Origin: Pseudomonadota bacterium
GTDB lineage: Bacteria; Pseudomonadota; Alphaproteobacteria; Rhodobacterales; Rhodobacteraceae
DNA length: 64,000 bases
Direction of reading: 5' to 3'
NCBI GenBank assembly: GCA_020161615.1
Contig: JAIUPD010000002.1
Span: forward strand, 372,001 to 436,000
Part shown: one piece after another, positions 36,490-45,462 of the stretch
How the letters are laid out: each line of letters opens with the position of its first letter
How positions within the stretch are numbered: position 1 is the first letter of the stretch
Position numbers and translations under genes: made by a program
Notes under the pieces: generated by a model
Told to the model about the DNA's origin: nothing
The model's database searches: none
What the model saw: the letters and a program-made list of their open reading frames with translations, nothing else

Positions 36490-37568
36490 GCCTCGGGATC
36501 CCGCGGGTCTTTCGGCGTGGCCTCACGGCGCGCCGCCTCCTCCAGCACCCCGATCCGGCCCGAGAGCGAGACGACATGCGCCCTGAGCCGCCCGATCTCG
36601 CCCGCCATGAGGGCGATGAGGGCATCGAGGTCCTGCGCTGGACCCTCGGGCAAGTCGGGCAGGGCGGCGAGCATCGTCTCGGCGTCCAGCGCTGCGCCGG
36701 GCAGGGCGGCGACCGCCTCGATCCCCCGCCGCGCCTCGTCGCGGATCGTGGCCAGCGCGCGGCCCGGCCCGTCGCCATCGTCGCTGTCCAGGCTGGCCTG
36801 GGCATGGGCGTTCATCAGCTCGCGCACATGGCGGGGCAGGTCCACACGGTTGAGGCCCCGGTGATAGGCCAGCCGCCGCGGGTCGATCCGCCGGTTGGGA
36901 TCGCCGGGCATCGGCTCGGCCAGCGGCGGAACCGGAAAACCGAGCGCGCCGAGGAAATCGGCATAAAGCGCATCGCCCTCGCGCAGCGAGGGGTCGTAGG
37001 GGCGCAGGATCACCGCCCCGGCGCCGAAAATCTCCAGCCAGGGTGTCAGCGCCAGCGCGTAATCCCAGTGGATCGGCTCCATCTGGGTAGAGAGGGCGGT
37101 GGCGAAACTGCCGACCGGGATTCCCATCTTGACCAGTTGATTGTACCAGCTTTGCAGATGCGCCTGCGGCGGCCGGAGATAGGCGATCACCCGAAACCGC
37201 AGGTCGGGCGCCTGGTTGATCTGCTGGCGCAGCAGGGTCGCCGCCGCAGGATGGGCGCCGAGGCGGATGAATTCCTCGCTGCTGACCAGAAGGGAATGGC
37301 CATCGGGCAGCGCCCGGGCCTCGTCGAACAGCGCCTGCCAGATCCTGCCCGGCGGGCGGGGACTGGCATAGCCATGCATCAGCTCGCTCACCCCCGCCCG
37401 GCGCAGAAGCGAGAAGGCCAGCGCGGAATGCTTGGCGTGCTTGCGCGTCTCGGCGGCGTAATGCAGCCCCACCTCGGCCAGCAGGTCGCGGTTATAGTCG
37501 AGGTAGCTCTGCAAGGCCGTGGTGCCGGTCTTGAAATGCCCGATATGCAGGATCAGTTCACGCGCCAT
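36486..37568 (-). CDS. Sulfotransferase-like protein 3
   Basis: A 360-residue protein starting MARELILHIGHFKTGTTALQ, the sulfotransferase 5'-phosphosulfate loop, with FRVIAYLRPPQAHLQSWYNQ at the place of the 3'-phosphate motif (RPP instead of RDP). The C-terminal 40 residues form a predicted coiled coil (LIALMAGEIGRLRAHVVSLS). It follows kpsT by 34 bases and overlaps the GT4 gene, so it belongs to the kpsE-kpsT-ST-GT4 operon. Activity as a polysaccharide sulfotransferase is inferred. Confidence 0.8.
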   Translation of the reverse strand: MARELILHIGHFKTGTTALQSYLDYNRDLLAEVGLHYAAETRKHAKHSALAFSLLRRAGVSELMHGYASPRPPGRIWQALFDEARALPDGHSLLVSSEEFIRLGAHPAAATLLRQQINQAPDLRFRVIAYLRPPQAHLQSWYNQLVKMGIPVGSFATALSTQMEPIHWDYALALTPWLEIFGAGAVILRPYDPSLREGDALYADFLGALGFPVPPLAEPMPGDPNRRIDPRRLAYHRGLNRVDLPRHVRELMNAHAQASLDSDDGDGPGRALATIRDEARRGIEAVAALPGAALDAETMLAALPDLPEGPAQDLDALIALMAGEIGRLRAHVVSLSGRIGVLEEAARREATPKDPRDPEA

Positions 37569-37602
37569 GGTCGTTTTCGGTCGTTCCAGAGGGGGGCGGC
37601 GA

Positions 37603-38256
37603 TCAGCGCATGTTCCATTGGTGACGGCTCACGGCTTCGTCCAGATCGGCAAAGAACGTGAGCTGTCCCTCATGCAGGACGATCGCCGCGTCGCAATATT
37701 CGCGCAACTCGTTGAGGTTGTGGTTCACCAAAATGGCGCTCGAATTCAGGATCCGCTCGCGGAACACAGCCGCGCTTTTGCGGCGGAAACGGGCATCGCC
37801 GACGGCCGTCACCTCGTCCACCAGATAGGTGTCGAAGGGAATGCCCATCGAGATGCCGAAGGTCAGGCGCGAGCGCATGCCCGAGGAATAGGTGCGGATC
37901 GGCATGTGGAAATGCTTGCCGATCTCGGCGAAATCCTGGACGAAATCCATCAACTCGTCGGTATCGGCGCCATAGACCCGGGCCAGGAAGCGGGTGTTCT
38001 GCGCCCCGGTCAGATCGCGGTGGAACGAGCCCGCGAATCCCACCGGCCAGGAGATCGAGCCATCGGACCAGACCCGCCCCGTATCGGGCGGCAGCGTGCC
38101 CGCGATCAGTTGCAGAAGCGTCGTTTTTCCCGCCCCGTTGCCGCCCAGCAGCGCCAGCGAGCGCCCGGTCGGCAGGGTCAGGTTCAGCCGCTGGATCACC
38201 GGGAAATACTCGTTGTGCAGCCAGAACCCCTTGGACAGGTCGTCGAACTGGATCAC
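37603..38256 (-). CDS. kpsT: Capsule polysaccharide ABC transporter ATP-binding protein (KpsT-like)
   Basis: ATPase subunit of an ABC-2 type polysaccharide exporter. Walker A is G38-GNGAGK44-T45, the ABC signature Y123-SSGM127, Walker B YLVDE (D147, E148) and the H-loop region LVNHNLNEL. At 217 residues it matches KpsT/CtrD/BexA, which lack the C-terminal carbohydrate-binding domain of Wzt proteins. The start is GTG at 38256, with GGGGGTGA upstream, three bases after the kpsE stop. Partner permease kpsM is at 39624 on the other strand. Confidence 0.92.
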   Translation of the reverse strand: MIQFDDLSKGFWLHNEYFPVIQRLNLTLPTGRSLALLGGNGAGKTTLLQLIAGTLPPDTGRVWSDGSISWPVGFAGSFHRDLTGAQNTRFLARVYGADTDELMDFVQDFAEIGKHFHMPIRTYSSGMRSRLTFGISMGIPFDTYLVDEVTAVGDARFRRKSAAVFRERILNSSAILVNHNLNELREYCDAAIVLHEGQLTFFADLDEAVSRHQWNMR

Positions 38257-38259
38257 GGG

Positions 38260-39555
38260 TCACCCCCGGTCCCTGAGGCTGTAATAGATCAGCGCCAGGG
38301 CCGACCAGGCCAGCGTCAGGAACAGCAGCGTCAGCAGCACGAATTGCAGCCGCCGGGGGTATTCCGCCTGCTCGGCCAGCGTCGGGCGCACATAGGTCGC
38401 CAGATACAAGCTCTTGCGCTGCGCGTTCGAGCGCGCGGCATCGAGGGCGGCCAGCGCTGCGGTATAGGTCCGCTCGGCGAATTCCTGATTGACCATCAGG
38501 CTTTCGAACTGGGCGATGAGGCGGGGATAATCCGTGTCGAAGACGGTGACGTCCTGCGTGGCGAAATTGCGCCGCTCCTCGCCGATACGGTCGCGGATCA
38601 CCTCGATCCGGCGTTCGGCCTGGCGCACGCGGGGGTCGCTGTCGGCGGTGGTCTGCAACAAGAGGTCGTAATCCACCAGCGCCTGCGCCAGCTGTTGCTG
38701 AAGGCCGTTGATGACGCCCATGCGCCCCTCGATATCGGCCTGGGGATCGACGATCTGGGTGCGGGCGCGGAAGCTCGCCAGATCCTCGCGCGCGCTGCGC
38801 AGCCGGGCCAGCGCCTCCTCGAGGTCGCGCTCGGCATTGGCCATGCTGTCGCGCCGGGCCTGTTCGTTCAAGGCGTTGATCATCGCCTCGCTTTCGGCCA
38901 CGACGATCCGGGCGATGCGGCGGGCTGTCTCGGCGTCGCCGGCGCGGACCTGCACATCCATCAGGCCCGAATTCTTGTCGTACGAGACGGTGACAACCCG
39001 GTTCCAGAACCAGACCAGATCCTCGATCGTGGCGCTGGGCCAGATCGAGAAGACCGGATCGGTTTCCCAATGGGTCGAATAATGCCCCCGAAAGTCGATC
39101 TCGGCCTGCACGCGCTCGACCAGCTGCTGGCTGTGGATGAAGGCGAACAGCACATCCGTGTTCGACGAGGCACCGCCGCCGACGAAGGCGCTGAGCCCGC
39201 CCATCAGATCCGAGGCCGAGGCCGATTCCTCGCTGCGCACGGTGAACCCGGTGGTCGAGGCGTACTGGTCCCGGGCCAGCAGGTAGAGGTACAGGGTCGC
39301 CAGCGCCGTCGGCACCAGCACCAGCAGCACGAAGGACAAGAACAGCCCGTGGTGGCGGCGCCGCAAGCGGGCGGGGGCGACCAGCGGGCGGACCTCGGCC
39401 GGGGGGGCGGCTGCCAGCTCGGCCTCGGGGACGGGGTGGGGCGGCCGGACGGCGCTTGCCTGCGGCTTCGCCTCGCTCTCGGCCGCCGCGGCCTGGGCCT
39501 TGCGTCGTGCTTCCTGGCGTTGCCGAGGCCTGAGGTTGTCCACCCGGAACTCCAA
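38260..39555 (-). CDS. kpsE: Capsule export inner-membrane protein (KpsE-like)
   Basis: Polysaccharide co-polymerase/export family protein of 431 residues. A charged Ala/Pro-rich N-terminal stretch (about 1-65) precedes a membrane helix (about 70-92), a large periplasmic region with a long coiled coil (about 220-330) and a C-terminal membrane helix (about 405-425), the topology of KpsE/CtrB/BexC. It links the inner-membrane ABC transporter to the outer-membrane channel. First gene of the minus-strand operon, 68 bases from the divergent kpsM. Confidence 0.9.
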   Translation of the reverse strand: MEFRVDNLRPRQRQEARRKAQAAAAESEAKPQASAVRPPHPVPEAELAAAPPAEVRPLVAPARLRRRHHGLFLSFVLLVLVPTALATLYLYLLARDQYASTTGFTVRSEESASASDLMGGLSAFVGGGASSNTDVLFAFIHSQQLVERVQAEIDFRGHYSTHWETDPVFSIWPSATIEDLVWFWNRVVTVSYDKNSGLMDVQVRAGDAETARRIARIVVAESEAMINALNEQARRDSMANAERDLEEALARLRSAREDLASFRARTQIVDPQADIEGRMGVINGLQQQLAQALVDYDLLLQTTADSDPRVRQAERRIEVIRDRIGEERRNFATQDVTVFDTDYPRLIAQFESLMVNQEFAERTYTAALAALDAARSNAQRKSLYLATYVRPTLAEQAEYPRRLQFVLLTLLFLTLAWSALALIYYSLRDRG

Positions 39556-39623
39556 GTGTTGTTTGCGTTGGCCGGTCGATTTCTACATAGTCGCGGCCTG
39601 ATTGGCCAGCAGTAGGAGAGGGC

Positions 39624-40466
39624 GTGGCCTCGGACGGGACCTTCATTGTCGGGGGCAACCGCAACGGCGGACCGCGGGCGCTGCCCCCGGCGCGGCTGAA
39701 CCGCCGTTACCGCGCCCTGCGGACAATCGCCGCCCTGATCCTGCGCGAGGTGTCGACACGCTTTGGCCGCACGCCCGGCGGCTTCGCCTGGGCGGTGCTG
39801 CAACCCCTGGCCACGATCATCGTGCTGGGCCTGGCCTTTTCGCTCATCGCCCGCACGCCCGCGCTGGGTACGAGCTTTCTTCTGTTCAAGGCGACCGGGC
39901 TTCTGGCCTATCAAACCTTTCAGTCCAATTCGATGATGGTCGGCAAGAGCCTGGCCTTCTCGGCCCCGTTGCTGACCTATCCCGGCGTCACCTGGGCCGA
40001 TGCGATCCTGGCGCGGGTGATCCTCAACACGCTGGTGTCGGTGGTGGTGGCGGTGCTGATCCTCGCCGGGATCATCGTGGCGCTGGACCTGTCCCTGATC
40101 CTCAACTGGGGCGATATCGTGCTGGCGATGGCGCTGGCGGCGCTGCTGGGCCTGGGGATCGGCACGCTGAACTGCTACCTGTTCGAGCGGATCGCCATCT
40201 GGGCGAACCTCTGGGGCATCCTGAATGCGCCTTTGATGATCATGTCGGGGGTGATCATCCTTTACGACGACCTGCCACGCCGGGCGCAGGAATGGCTGTG
40301 GTACAATCCCGCCCTGCACGTCACCGGGCTGATGCGGGCGGGGTTCTATTCGACCTATCAGCCCACCTATGTCTCGGTCGCTTATGTCCTGGCCTGGGCG
40401 CTGATCCCCCTGGTGCTGGGCCTCTTGCTGCTCAGGCGCTATCACCGCGACCTGCTCACTCGTTGA
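39624..40466 (+). CDS. kpsM: Capsule polysaccharide ABC transporter permease (KpsM-like)
   Basis: ABC-2 type permease of 280 residues with six membrane helices and the family segments REVSTRFGRTPGGFAWAVLQP near the N-terminus and WLWYNPALHVTGLMRAGFYS near the C-terminus. With KpsT and KpsE it exports a lipid-linked polysaccharide. The GTG at 39624 is used with AGGAGAGG just upstream; no ATG fits. Its 3' end overlaps the convergent GT2 gene by 11 bases. Unusually, it is divergent from kpsE and kpsT. Confidence 0.9.
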   Translation: MASDGTFIVGGNRNGGPRALPPARLNRRYRALRTIAALILREVSTRFGRTPGGFAWAVLQPLATIIVLGLAFSLIARTPALGTSFLLFKATGLLAYQTFQSNSMMVGKSLAFSAPLLTYPGVTWADAILARVILNTLVSVVVAVLILAGIIVALDLSLILNWGDIVLAMALAALLGLGIGTLNCYLFERIAIWANLWGILNAPLMIMSGVIILYDDLPRRAQEWLWYNPALHVTGLMRAGFYSTYQPTYVSVAYVLAWALIPLVLGLLLLRRYHRDLLTR

Positions 40467-41442
40467 GCGCGTCGGCCCGGGTCAGAACCTCGGCATGGGG
40501 GCGGCCGGTCCGTCCGCGCAACCCGTCCCGCAGCGCCAGGCCGAAGAGTGCCAGGAACCGCCGCCGCTCGCCCCCGTGATAGCGCAGCCGGTAGAGCCAG
40601 CGCGGAATATAGAGGCAGAGCACCGGATAGAAGAAGATCCCGGTGGCGATCCGGTAGAGGATCAGCATGTTGCGATGGTAGTAATAGACCTTCCACAGCG
40701 GGCGCAGCCGGGGATCGGCGGGCGAATAGGTGGTGCAGGCATGCACGAAATGCACCTCGGGCGCGAAACCCAGCCGATACCCCGCCCGCGTCAACCCCAT
40801 CGTGTAGATCGCGTCATCGCCATAGAGAAAAAGGGCCGGATCGGGATAACCCGCCTCGGCCACCACCCGGGCGCGGACGAAGAAGCCCACGAACGAGGCG
40901 CCATCGACCGGCCTGAGCCCCGGCAGGGCGAAATCCTTTTCGCCCAGATGAAAGGCGCCGCGGCCGCCGCCCAGCAGTGTGCGCAGCAGAATCCCCTTGT
41001 GCCAGAAAGGGTTGAAGGTCGGGCGGTTCATGTCGGCCAGCGTGCCGTCGGGGCAGCGGACAGCGGCGGCGATCCCGTCATAGCCCTTCAGGTCGAGGCG
41101 CTGGAAGATGTCCAGCGCGCCGGGTTCGGGGCGGGAATCGTCGTCCATGATCAGCAGCCAGTCGGGCGACAGCGCCGCCATCGCCTGCCGCATCCCGGCC
41201 TCGAACCCGCCGGCGCCGCCCAGGTTCCGCGGCAGCGTCAGGACATGGAGCCGGGGCTCGCGCTGCGCCGCCAGCCACGCGCCTGTCCCGTCGTCCGAGG
41301 CATTGTCGACGACCAGCACTGCCGCCAGATCCCGCGCGGGCGCGGCCAGCAGCGCCGCAAGCGTCTGGCGCAGATCGGCGAGACGACGATGGGTTGCAAC
41401 GACAGCCACCAGCCGCCCGTTCTCGCCTGTTTCGTCCTGCAT
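40456..41442 (-). CDS. GT2 glycosyltransferase, galactofuranosyltransferase-like
   Basis: A 328-residue GT-A enzyme: VAVVATHRRLADLRQTLAAL, VVDNASDDGTGAWL, LPRNLGGAGGFEAGM and the metal site LLIMDDDSRP. The NLGGAGGF stretch and DDDSRP combination is characteristic of GlfT1/GlfT2-like and rhamnosyl transferases. The catalytic-base region is LFLYGDDAIYTMGL. Since glf (UDP-galactopyranose mutase) lies 2.8 kb away, transfer of galactofuranose is a reasonable proposal but not proven by sequence. C-terminal hydrophobic stretches may dock on the membrane. Confidence 0.85.
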   Translation of the reverse strand: MQDETGENGRLVAVVATHRRLADLRQTLAALLAAPARDLAAVLVVDNASDDGTGAWLAAQREPRLHVLTLPRNLGGAGGFEAGMRQAMAALSPDWLLIMDDDSRPEPGALDIFQRLDLKGYDGIAAAVRCPDGTLADMNRPTFNPFWHKGILLRTLLGGGRGAFHLGEKDFALPGLRPVDGASFVGFFVRARVVAEAGYPDPALFLYGDDAIYTMGLTRAGYRLGFAPEVHFVHACTTYSPADPRLRPLWKVYYYHRNMLILYRIATGIFFYPVLCLYIPRWLYRLRYHGGERRRFLALFGLALRDGLRGRTGRPHAEVLTRADALNE

Positions 41443-41640
41443 CGCGCCGTCTCACCGTTACTGCGTCCCAGCTAGGCGATCCACCGGCGGGAAGTCAAAC
41501 CGGCAGCGGGCACAACCGGCGCGGTTATTTCCAATACCCGTCAAATCGGCGGCGAACGCCGCATTTTCGCCACATTTTGGCGCCGGGGCGGCAACGGGTC
41601 GGCTGCTAGGCTGGTGCGGTTCCTGGGTAAAGGTGTCTCC

Positions 41641-44271
41641 ATGCGACTCCAGTTGCAGGGTGTGGTCAAGACAGGGGTGGCGCTGCTCGACTCCGGCATC
41701 ACCGATCTTGAGATCGGTGTCGTCAACGGTGTCGTGCATCTCTACGCCTCGACCGGGCGCAATGGCGGGATCGCGGAGTATGTCGTCGGCGCCAACGGAC
41801 AGGTCAGCCTGCAGACCAGCGTGATCTTCCCGGCCAGCATCACCAGCGGCGTCAGCGACCGGCTGGTGGTCGCCGAAACCGGCTCGGGCGGGATGCTGAT
41901 GATCGGCGACAGGGCCAGCGGGCTGGTGGCCTATACGCTGCGCCCGGATGGCGGGATCGGCAGCCAGACCACGATCGACTGGCAAGCGGTGGACAATGCC
42001 ATCGCCCAGGGCTCGGACGCGCATCTGAGCGCGCGCGTCATCCTGAGCGATGGATCGCTCGCCCTGTTCCCGGCGGGCACCGATACCAGCCAGGTGATCG
42101 ACCTGCGCTGCGCCACGGTCAACGGCCGCGATTTCGTCATCACCGCCGATCAGGCCGGCAACAGCGTCACCGCGTATCGCGCCGATGGGTCGGGCGGCAG
42201 GCTCAGCGCCACGGGCAGCATGGGGGCCGAGCAGGGGCTGGGCATCGACGCGCCGACGGCGATGGAGGTGGTGACGCTGGACGGCAGGACCTATGTGGTG
42301 CTCGCCTCGGCCAACACCAGTTCGCTTTCGGTGATGGAACTGACCGCCGACGGCCAGCTGCTGCCGACCGATCACCTGGTCGATACCGGCAACACCCGCT
42401 TCGAGGGGGTGCAGGCCATGGATGTGATCCAGGCAGGCGGCCATACCTTCGTCGTCGCGGGCGGGGCCGACAACGGGATCACCGTCTTCGAACTGCTGCC
42501 CGGCGGCACGATGGTGGCCATTGCCACGCTGGCCGACGACAGCGCCACCTCCATGCACCGGGTCACGGCGATCACCCTGGCGGTCGACGGAGACACGCTG
42601 CATGTCTTCGTCGGCTCGCAGAACGAAAGTGGCATCACCGAATACCGGCTGAACCTGACCACGCTGGGCGAGACGATGCAGGGCACGGCCACGGCCGAGC
42701 GTCTGGCGGGCACCGGACGCGACGATGTGCTGATGGCCTCGGGTGCGAATGACACGCTGGTGGGGGGCGGGGGCGACGACATCCTGGTGACCGGCGGCAC
42801 CGGCACCGTGATGAGCGGCGGCATCGGCGCCGATGTCTTCGTGGTGCGCGCGGGCAGCGGCGGCGCGGTCATCACCGATTTCGACCGCGGCCTCGACCGG
42901 CTGGACCTCAGCGACCTGCCGATGCTGCGCGATGTCTCGCAGTTGAATTTCACCGCCACCTCGACCGGCTGCGTCATCGAATACCGTGGTCACACCATGG
43001 TCATCACCTCGTCCAACGGCCAACCCCTGCGCCAGGCCGATGTCTTTCCCAACGGTTTCGACTGGGCCGACCGCTACGCCTATATCCCGCCCGAGACCGA
43101 GACGCCGGTCAGCGCCGGCGTCAGCCGTGAGGGGGGCGCCGCCGGCGACCGGCTGCTGGGCACCGCACGCGACGACACGCTGCGCGGCGGGCTGGGCAAG
43201 GACACGCTGGAAGGGGGCGACGGGAACGACCTGCTGGATGGGGGCGAGGGGCGCGATCTGATCAGTGCCACCTCGGGCAACAACACGCTGCTGGGCGGTT
43301 ATGGTCAGGACACGATCAACGGCGGGTCCGGCGCCGACTGGATCGAGGGCGGGGGCGGCAAGGACATCCTCTATGGCGATGCCGGCAACGACACGATCCA
43401 TGGCGGCGACGGGCGCGACATCATCCGCTCGGGCGGGGGCAACGATCTGGTGTATGCCGGGTCCGGCGGCGGCTCGATCTTCCTGGCAAGCGGCGATGAC
43501 ACGGCCTATGGCGGCGACGGGCGCGACGTGATCCAGGGCCAGGCCGGGGCCGATCTGATCTATGGCGGCGAGGGGAACGACAACATCCGCGGCGGCAGCG
43601 AGAATGACACCCTGCAGGGCGAGGGCGGCAATGACATGCTGGACGGCGGCGGCGGCGAGGATCTGCTGAACGGCGGCCTCGGCAACGACACGCTGCGCGG
43701 CGCGGCGGGCAACGACATCCTGCTGGGCGACGAGGGCGCGGACCGGCTGGAAGGGGGGGCGGGCAACGATGTGCTGGACGGCGGCGCCGGGGACGACCAG
43801 CTTTACGGCGGCGAGGGGCATGACAGCCTGATCGGCGGCTCGGGCAATGACGCGCTTCAAGGCGAGGATGGCAATGACACGCTGACCGGTGCCTGGGGCG
43901 ACGACTGGCTGTCCGGCGGGGCTGGCAACGACGTGCTGAACGGCGGGGCGGGCAGCGACACGCTGCGCGGCGGCTCGGGGCATGATCTGCTCTGGGGCGG
44001 GGGCGGCGCCGATGTGTTCGAGTTCTTTCGCGATCACGACAGGGGCGAGGTGATGGATTTCAACCCCGACGAGGGCGATCTGATCCGCCTGGACGACTGG
44101 ATCTGGTTCAGCCTGGGCGACCTGACCGCGGAAGAGGTCGTGGACCGCTTCGGCTCGCTGGACGAGGCCGGGAATGTGGTGCTCGATTTCTCGGATGTGG
44201 GCGGCAATGTCGTGGTGTTGAACGGCTTCAACGACCTCGACGCTTTGCCCGCGCATATCGAGATCATGTGA
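41641..44271 (+). CDS. RTX-type calcium-binding protein with propeller-like N-terminus
   Basis: An 876-residue acidic protein. Residues about 1-340 contain repeated strand segments of the kind seen in beta-propellers (VVAETGSGGMLMIGDRA, VVLASANTSSLSVMEL, FVVAGGADNGITVFEL). RTX nonapeptides GGxGxDxLx appear at about 355-410 and again, in long arrays, at about 495-790. The end (DFNPDEGDLIRLDDW to the final HIEIM) is typical of type I secreted RTX proteins, which lack an N-terminal signal. ATG 41641 follows AAAGGTG. Probably a Ca-folded surface or secreted protein; the secretion genes are not in the window. Confidence 0.87.
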   Translation: MRLQLQGVVKTGVALLDSGITDLEIGVVNGVVHLYASTGRNGGIAEYVVGANGQVSLQTSVIFPASITSGVSDRLVVAETGSGGMLMIGDRASGLVAYTLRPDGGIGSQTTIDWQAVDNAIAQGSDAHLSARVILSDGSLALFPAGTDTSQVIDLRCATVNGRDFVITADQAGNSVTAYRADGSGGRLSATGSMGAEQGLGIDAPTAMEVVTLDGRTYVVLASANTSSLSVMELTADGQLLPTDHLVDTGNTRFEGVQAMDVIQAGGHTFVVAGGADNGITVFELLPGGTMVAIATLADDSATSMHRVTAITLAVDGDTLHVFVGSQNESGITEYRLNLTTLGETMQGTATAERLAGTGRDDVLMASGANDTLVGGGGDDILVTGGTGTVMSGGIGADVFVVRAGSGGAVITDFDRGLDRLDLSDLPMLRDVSQLNFTATSTGCVIEYRGHTMVITSSNGQPLRQADVFPNGFDWADRYAYIPPETETPVSAGVSREGGAAGDRLLGTARDDTLRGGLGKDTLEGGDGNDLLDGGEGRDLISATSGNNTLLGGYGQDTINGGSGADWIEGGGGKDILYGDAGNDTIHGGDGRDIIRSGGGNDLVYAGSGGGSIFLASGDDTAYGGDGRDVIQGQAGADLIYGGEGNDNIRGGSENDTLQGEGGNDMLDGGGGEDLLNGGLGNDTLRGAAGNDILLGDEGADRLEGGAGNDVLDGGAGDDQLYGGEGHDSLIGGSGNDALQGEDGNDTLTGAWGDDWLSGGAGNDVLNGGAGSDTLRGGSGHDLLWGGGGADVFEFFRDHDRGEVMDFNPDEGDLIRLDDWIWFSLGDLTAEEVVDRFGSLDEAGNVVLDFSDVGGNVVVLNGFNDLDALPAHIEIM

Positions 44272-44280
44272 CGCGATGCT

Positions 44281-45447
44281 CTAAAGCGGCGGGCGCAGGA
44301 AGGGCCGGGGCGCGCGCCCCTCGGCCTTTGCGGTCAGATAGGCGCGCGCGGTGTCCAGCGCCTCCCGGATCGCCACATCCATGTCGAGATACCGATAGCT
44401 GCCCAGCCGCCCGGCAAAACTCACGCCCGTCTCGGCCCCGGCCCGCGCGGCATAGTCGCGCAGAAGCGCCTTCTCGGCCACCAGACGCACCGGGTAATAG
44501 GGAATGTCCCCCGGTCCCGCCGCCCGCGAATATTCGCGGTAAAGGATGGATTCCGCGTGGCTTTCCCAGGGCGCGAAATGCTTGTGCTCGGTGATCCGCG
44601 TCCAGGGCACCCCGGCATCGCAGTAGTTCATCACCGCGCAGCCCTGCCAGTCGCCCCGATGGGTGAAGCGCTCAAAATCCAGCGTGCGGTAGGCCAGCCG
44701 CCCCCGGTCATAGCCGAACCAGGCGTCGAGGGGCCCGGACCAGAAGACATGCGCCGCCCCCGCCCGCATCGCCCGGTCATAGGGCGTGTTCAGATCCACC
44801 CGGATCCCGGGATGGTCCAGAATGCTGTCCGCCATCGCAGTGTAGCCGCCCTCGGGCAGGCCCTGGAACGGATGGGCGAAATAGGCGTCGTCATAGTCGA
44901 AGCGCACCGGCAGCCGCTTCAGGATCGAGGCCGGCAGCTCGGCCGGGTCGCAGCCCCATTGCTTCTGCGTATAACCCTTGAAGAAGGCCTCGTAGAGCCG
45001 CCGCCCCAGCATCCGCAGCGCGCATTCCTCGAAACTGGCGGGTTCGCCGTCGCCCGGCTCGGCCTGCGCCGCCAGGAAGGCGCGCGCCTCGTCCGGACGG
45101 AGGGTCTCGCCGAAGAACTGGTTGATGGTCAGCAGGTTGATCGGCAGCGCATGCACGCGGCCGCCCGCCATCGCCTTGACCCGGTGGATATAGGGGCGAA
45201 AGCGCTGGTGGCGGTTCACATAGGCCCAGATTTCGGGATCGCCGGTGTGAAAGATATGCGGGCCATAGACATGGACCATGACCCCGGTCTCGGGATCGCG
45301 CTCGGTATGGCAATTGCCCGCGACATGGCCCCTTGCCTCGACGATGCGCACCCTGAGCCCGGCCTCGGCCAATTCGCGCCCGATCACCGCACCGGTGAGC
45401 CCCGCGCCGACGATCAACACCTCGCTGCCCAAACCCCGCCCTTTCAC
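44281..45447 (-). CDS. glf: UDP-galactopyranose mutase
   Basis: FAD enzyme converting UDP-galactopyranose to UDP-galactofuranose. The 388-residue sequence has the FAD-binding VLIVGAGLTGAVIGRELA, GNCHTERDPETGVMVHVYGP and HIFHTGD, INLLTINQFFG, YTQKQWG and the C-terminal FAD-contact region LGSYRYLDMDVAI. The GTG at 45447 gives the longest start; a TTG at 45432 preceded by AAAGGGCGGGG is an alternative. It is convergent with the RTX gene (nine bases apart) and next to the Kdo genes. Confidence 0.95.
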   Translation of the reverse strand: MKGRGLGSEVLIVGAGLTGAVIGRELAEAGLRVRIVEARGHVAGNCHTERDPETGVMVHVYGPHIFHTGDPEIWAYVNRHQRFRPYIHRVKAMAGGRVHALPINLLTINQFFGETLRPDEARAFLAAQAEPGDGEPASFEECALRMLGRRLYEAFFKGYTQKQWGCDPAELPASILKRLPVRFDYDDAYFAHPFQGLPEGGYTAMADSILDHPGIRVDLNTPYDRAMRAGAAHVFWSGPLDAWFGYDRGRLAYRTLDFERFTHRGDWQGCAVMNYCDAGVPWTRITEHKHFAPWESHAESILYREYSRAAGPGDIPYYPVRLVAEKALLRDYAARAGAETGVSFAGRLGSYRYLDMDVAIREALDTARAYLTAKAEGRAPRPFLRPPL

Positions 45448-45462
45448 TTTGTCACAAATACG

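Noticed and set aside
43130-44000. Short tandem repeats that could suggest a CRISPR or DNA repeat array
   Set aside because: The repeats are imperfect, have a 27-base period in frame and encode GGxGxDxLx nonapeptides, so they are protein repeats.
41458-44256. 932-codon minus-strand frame with Val/Ala/Ile/Gln repeats opposite the RTX gene
   Set aside because: Its repeats are the mirror of the RTX nonapeptide codons; no start signal or domain, and the plus-strand frame has clear RTX and C-terminal motifs.
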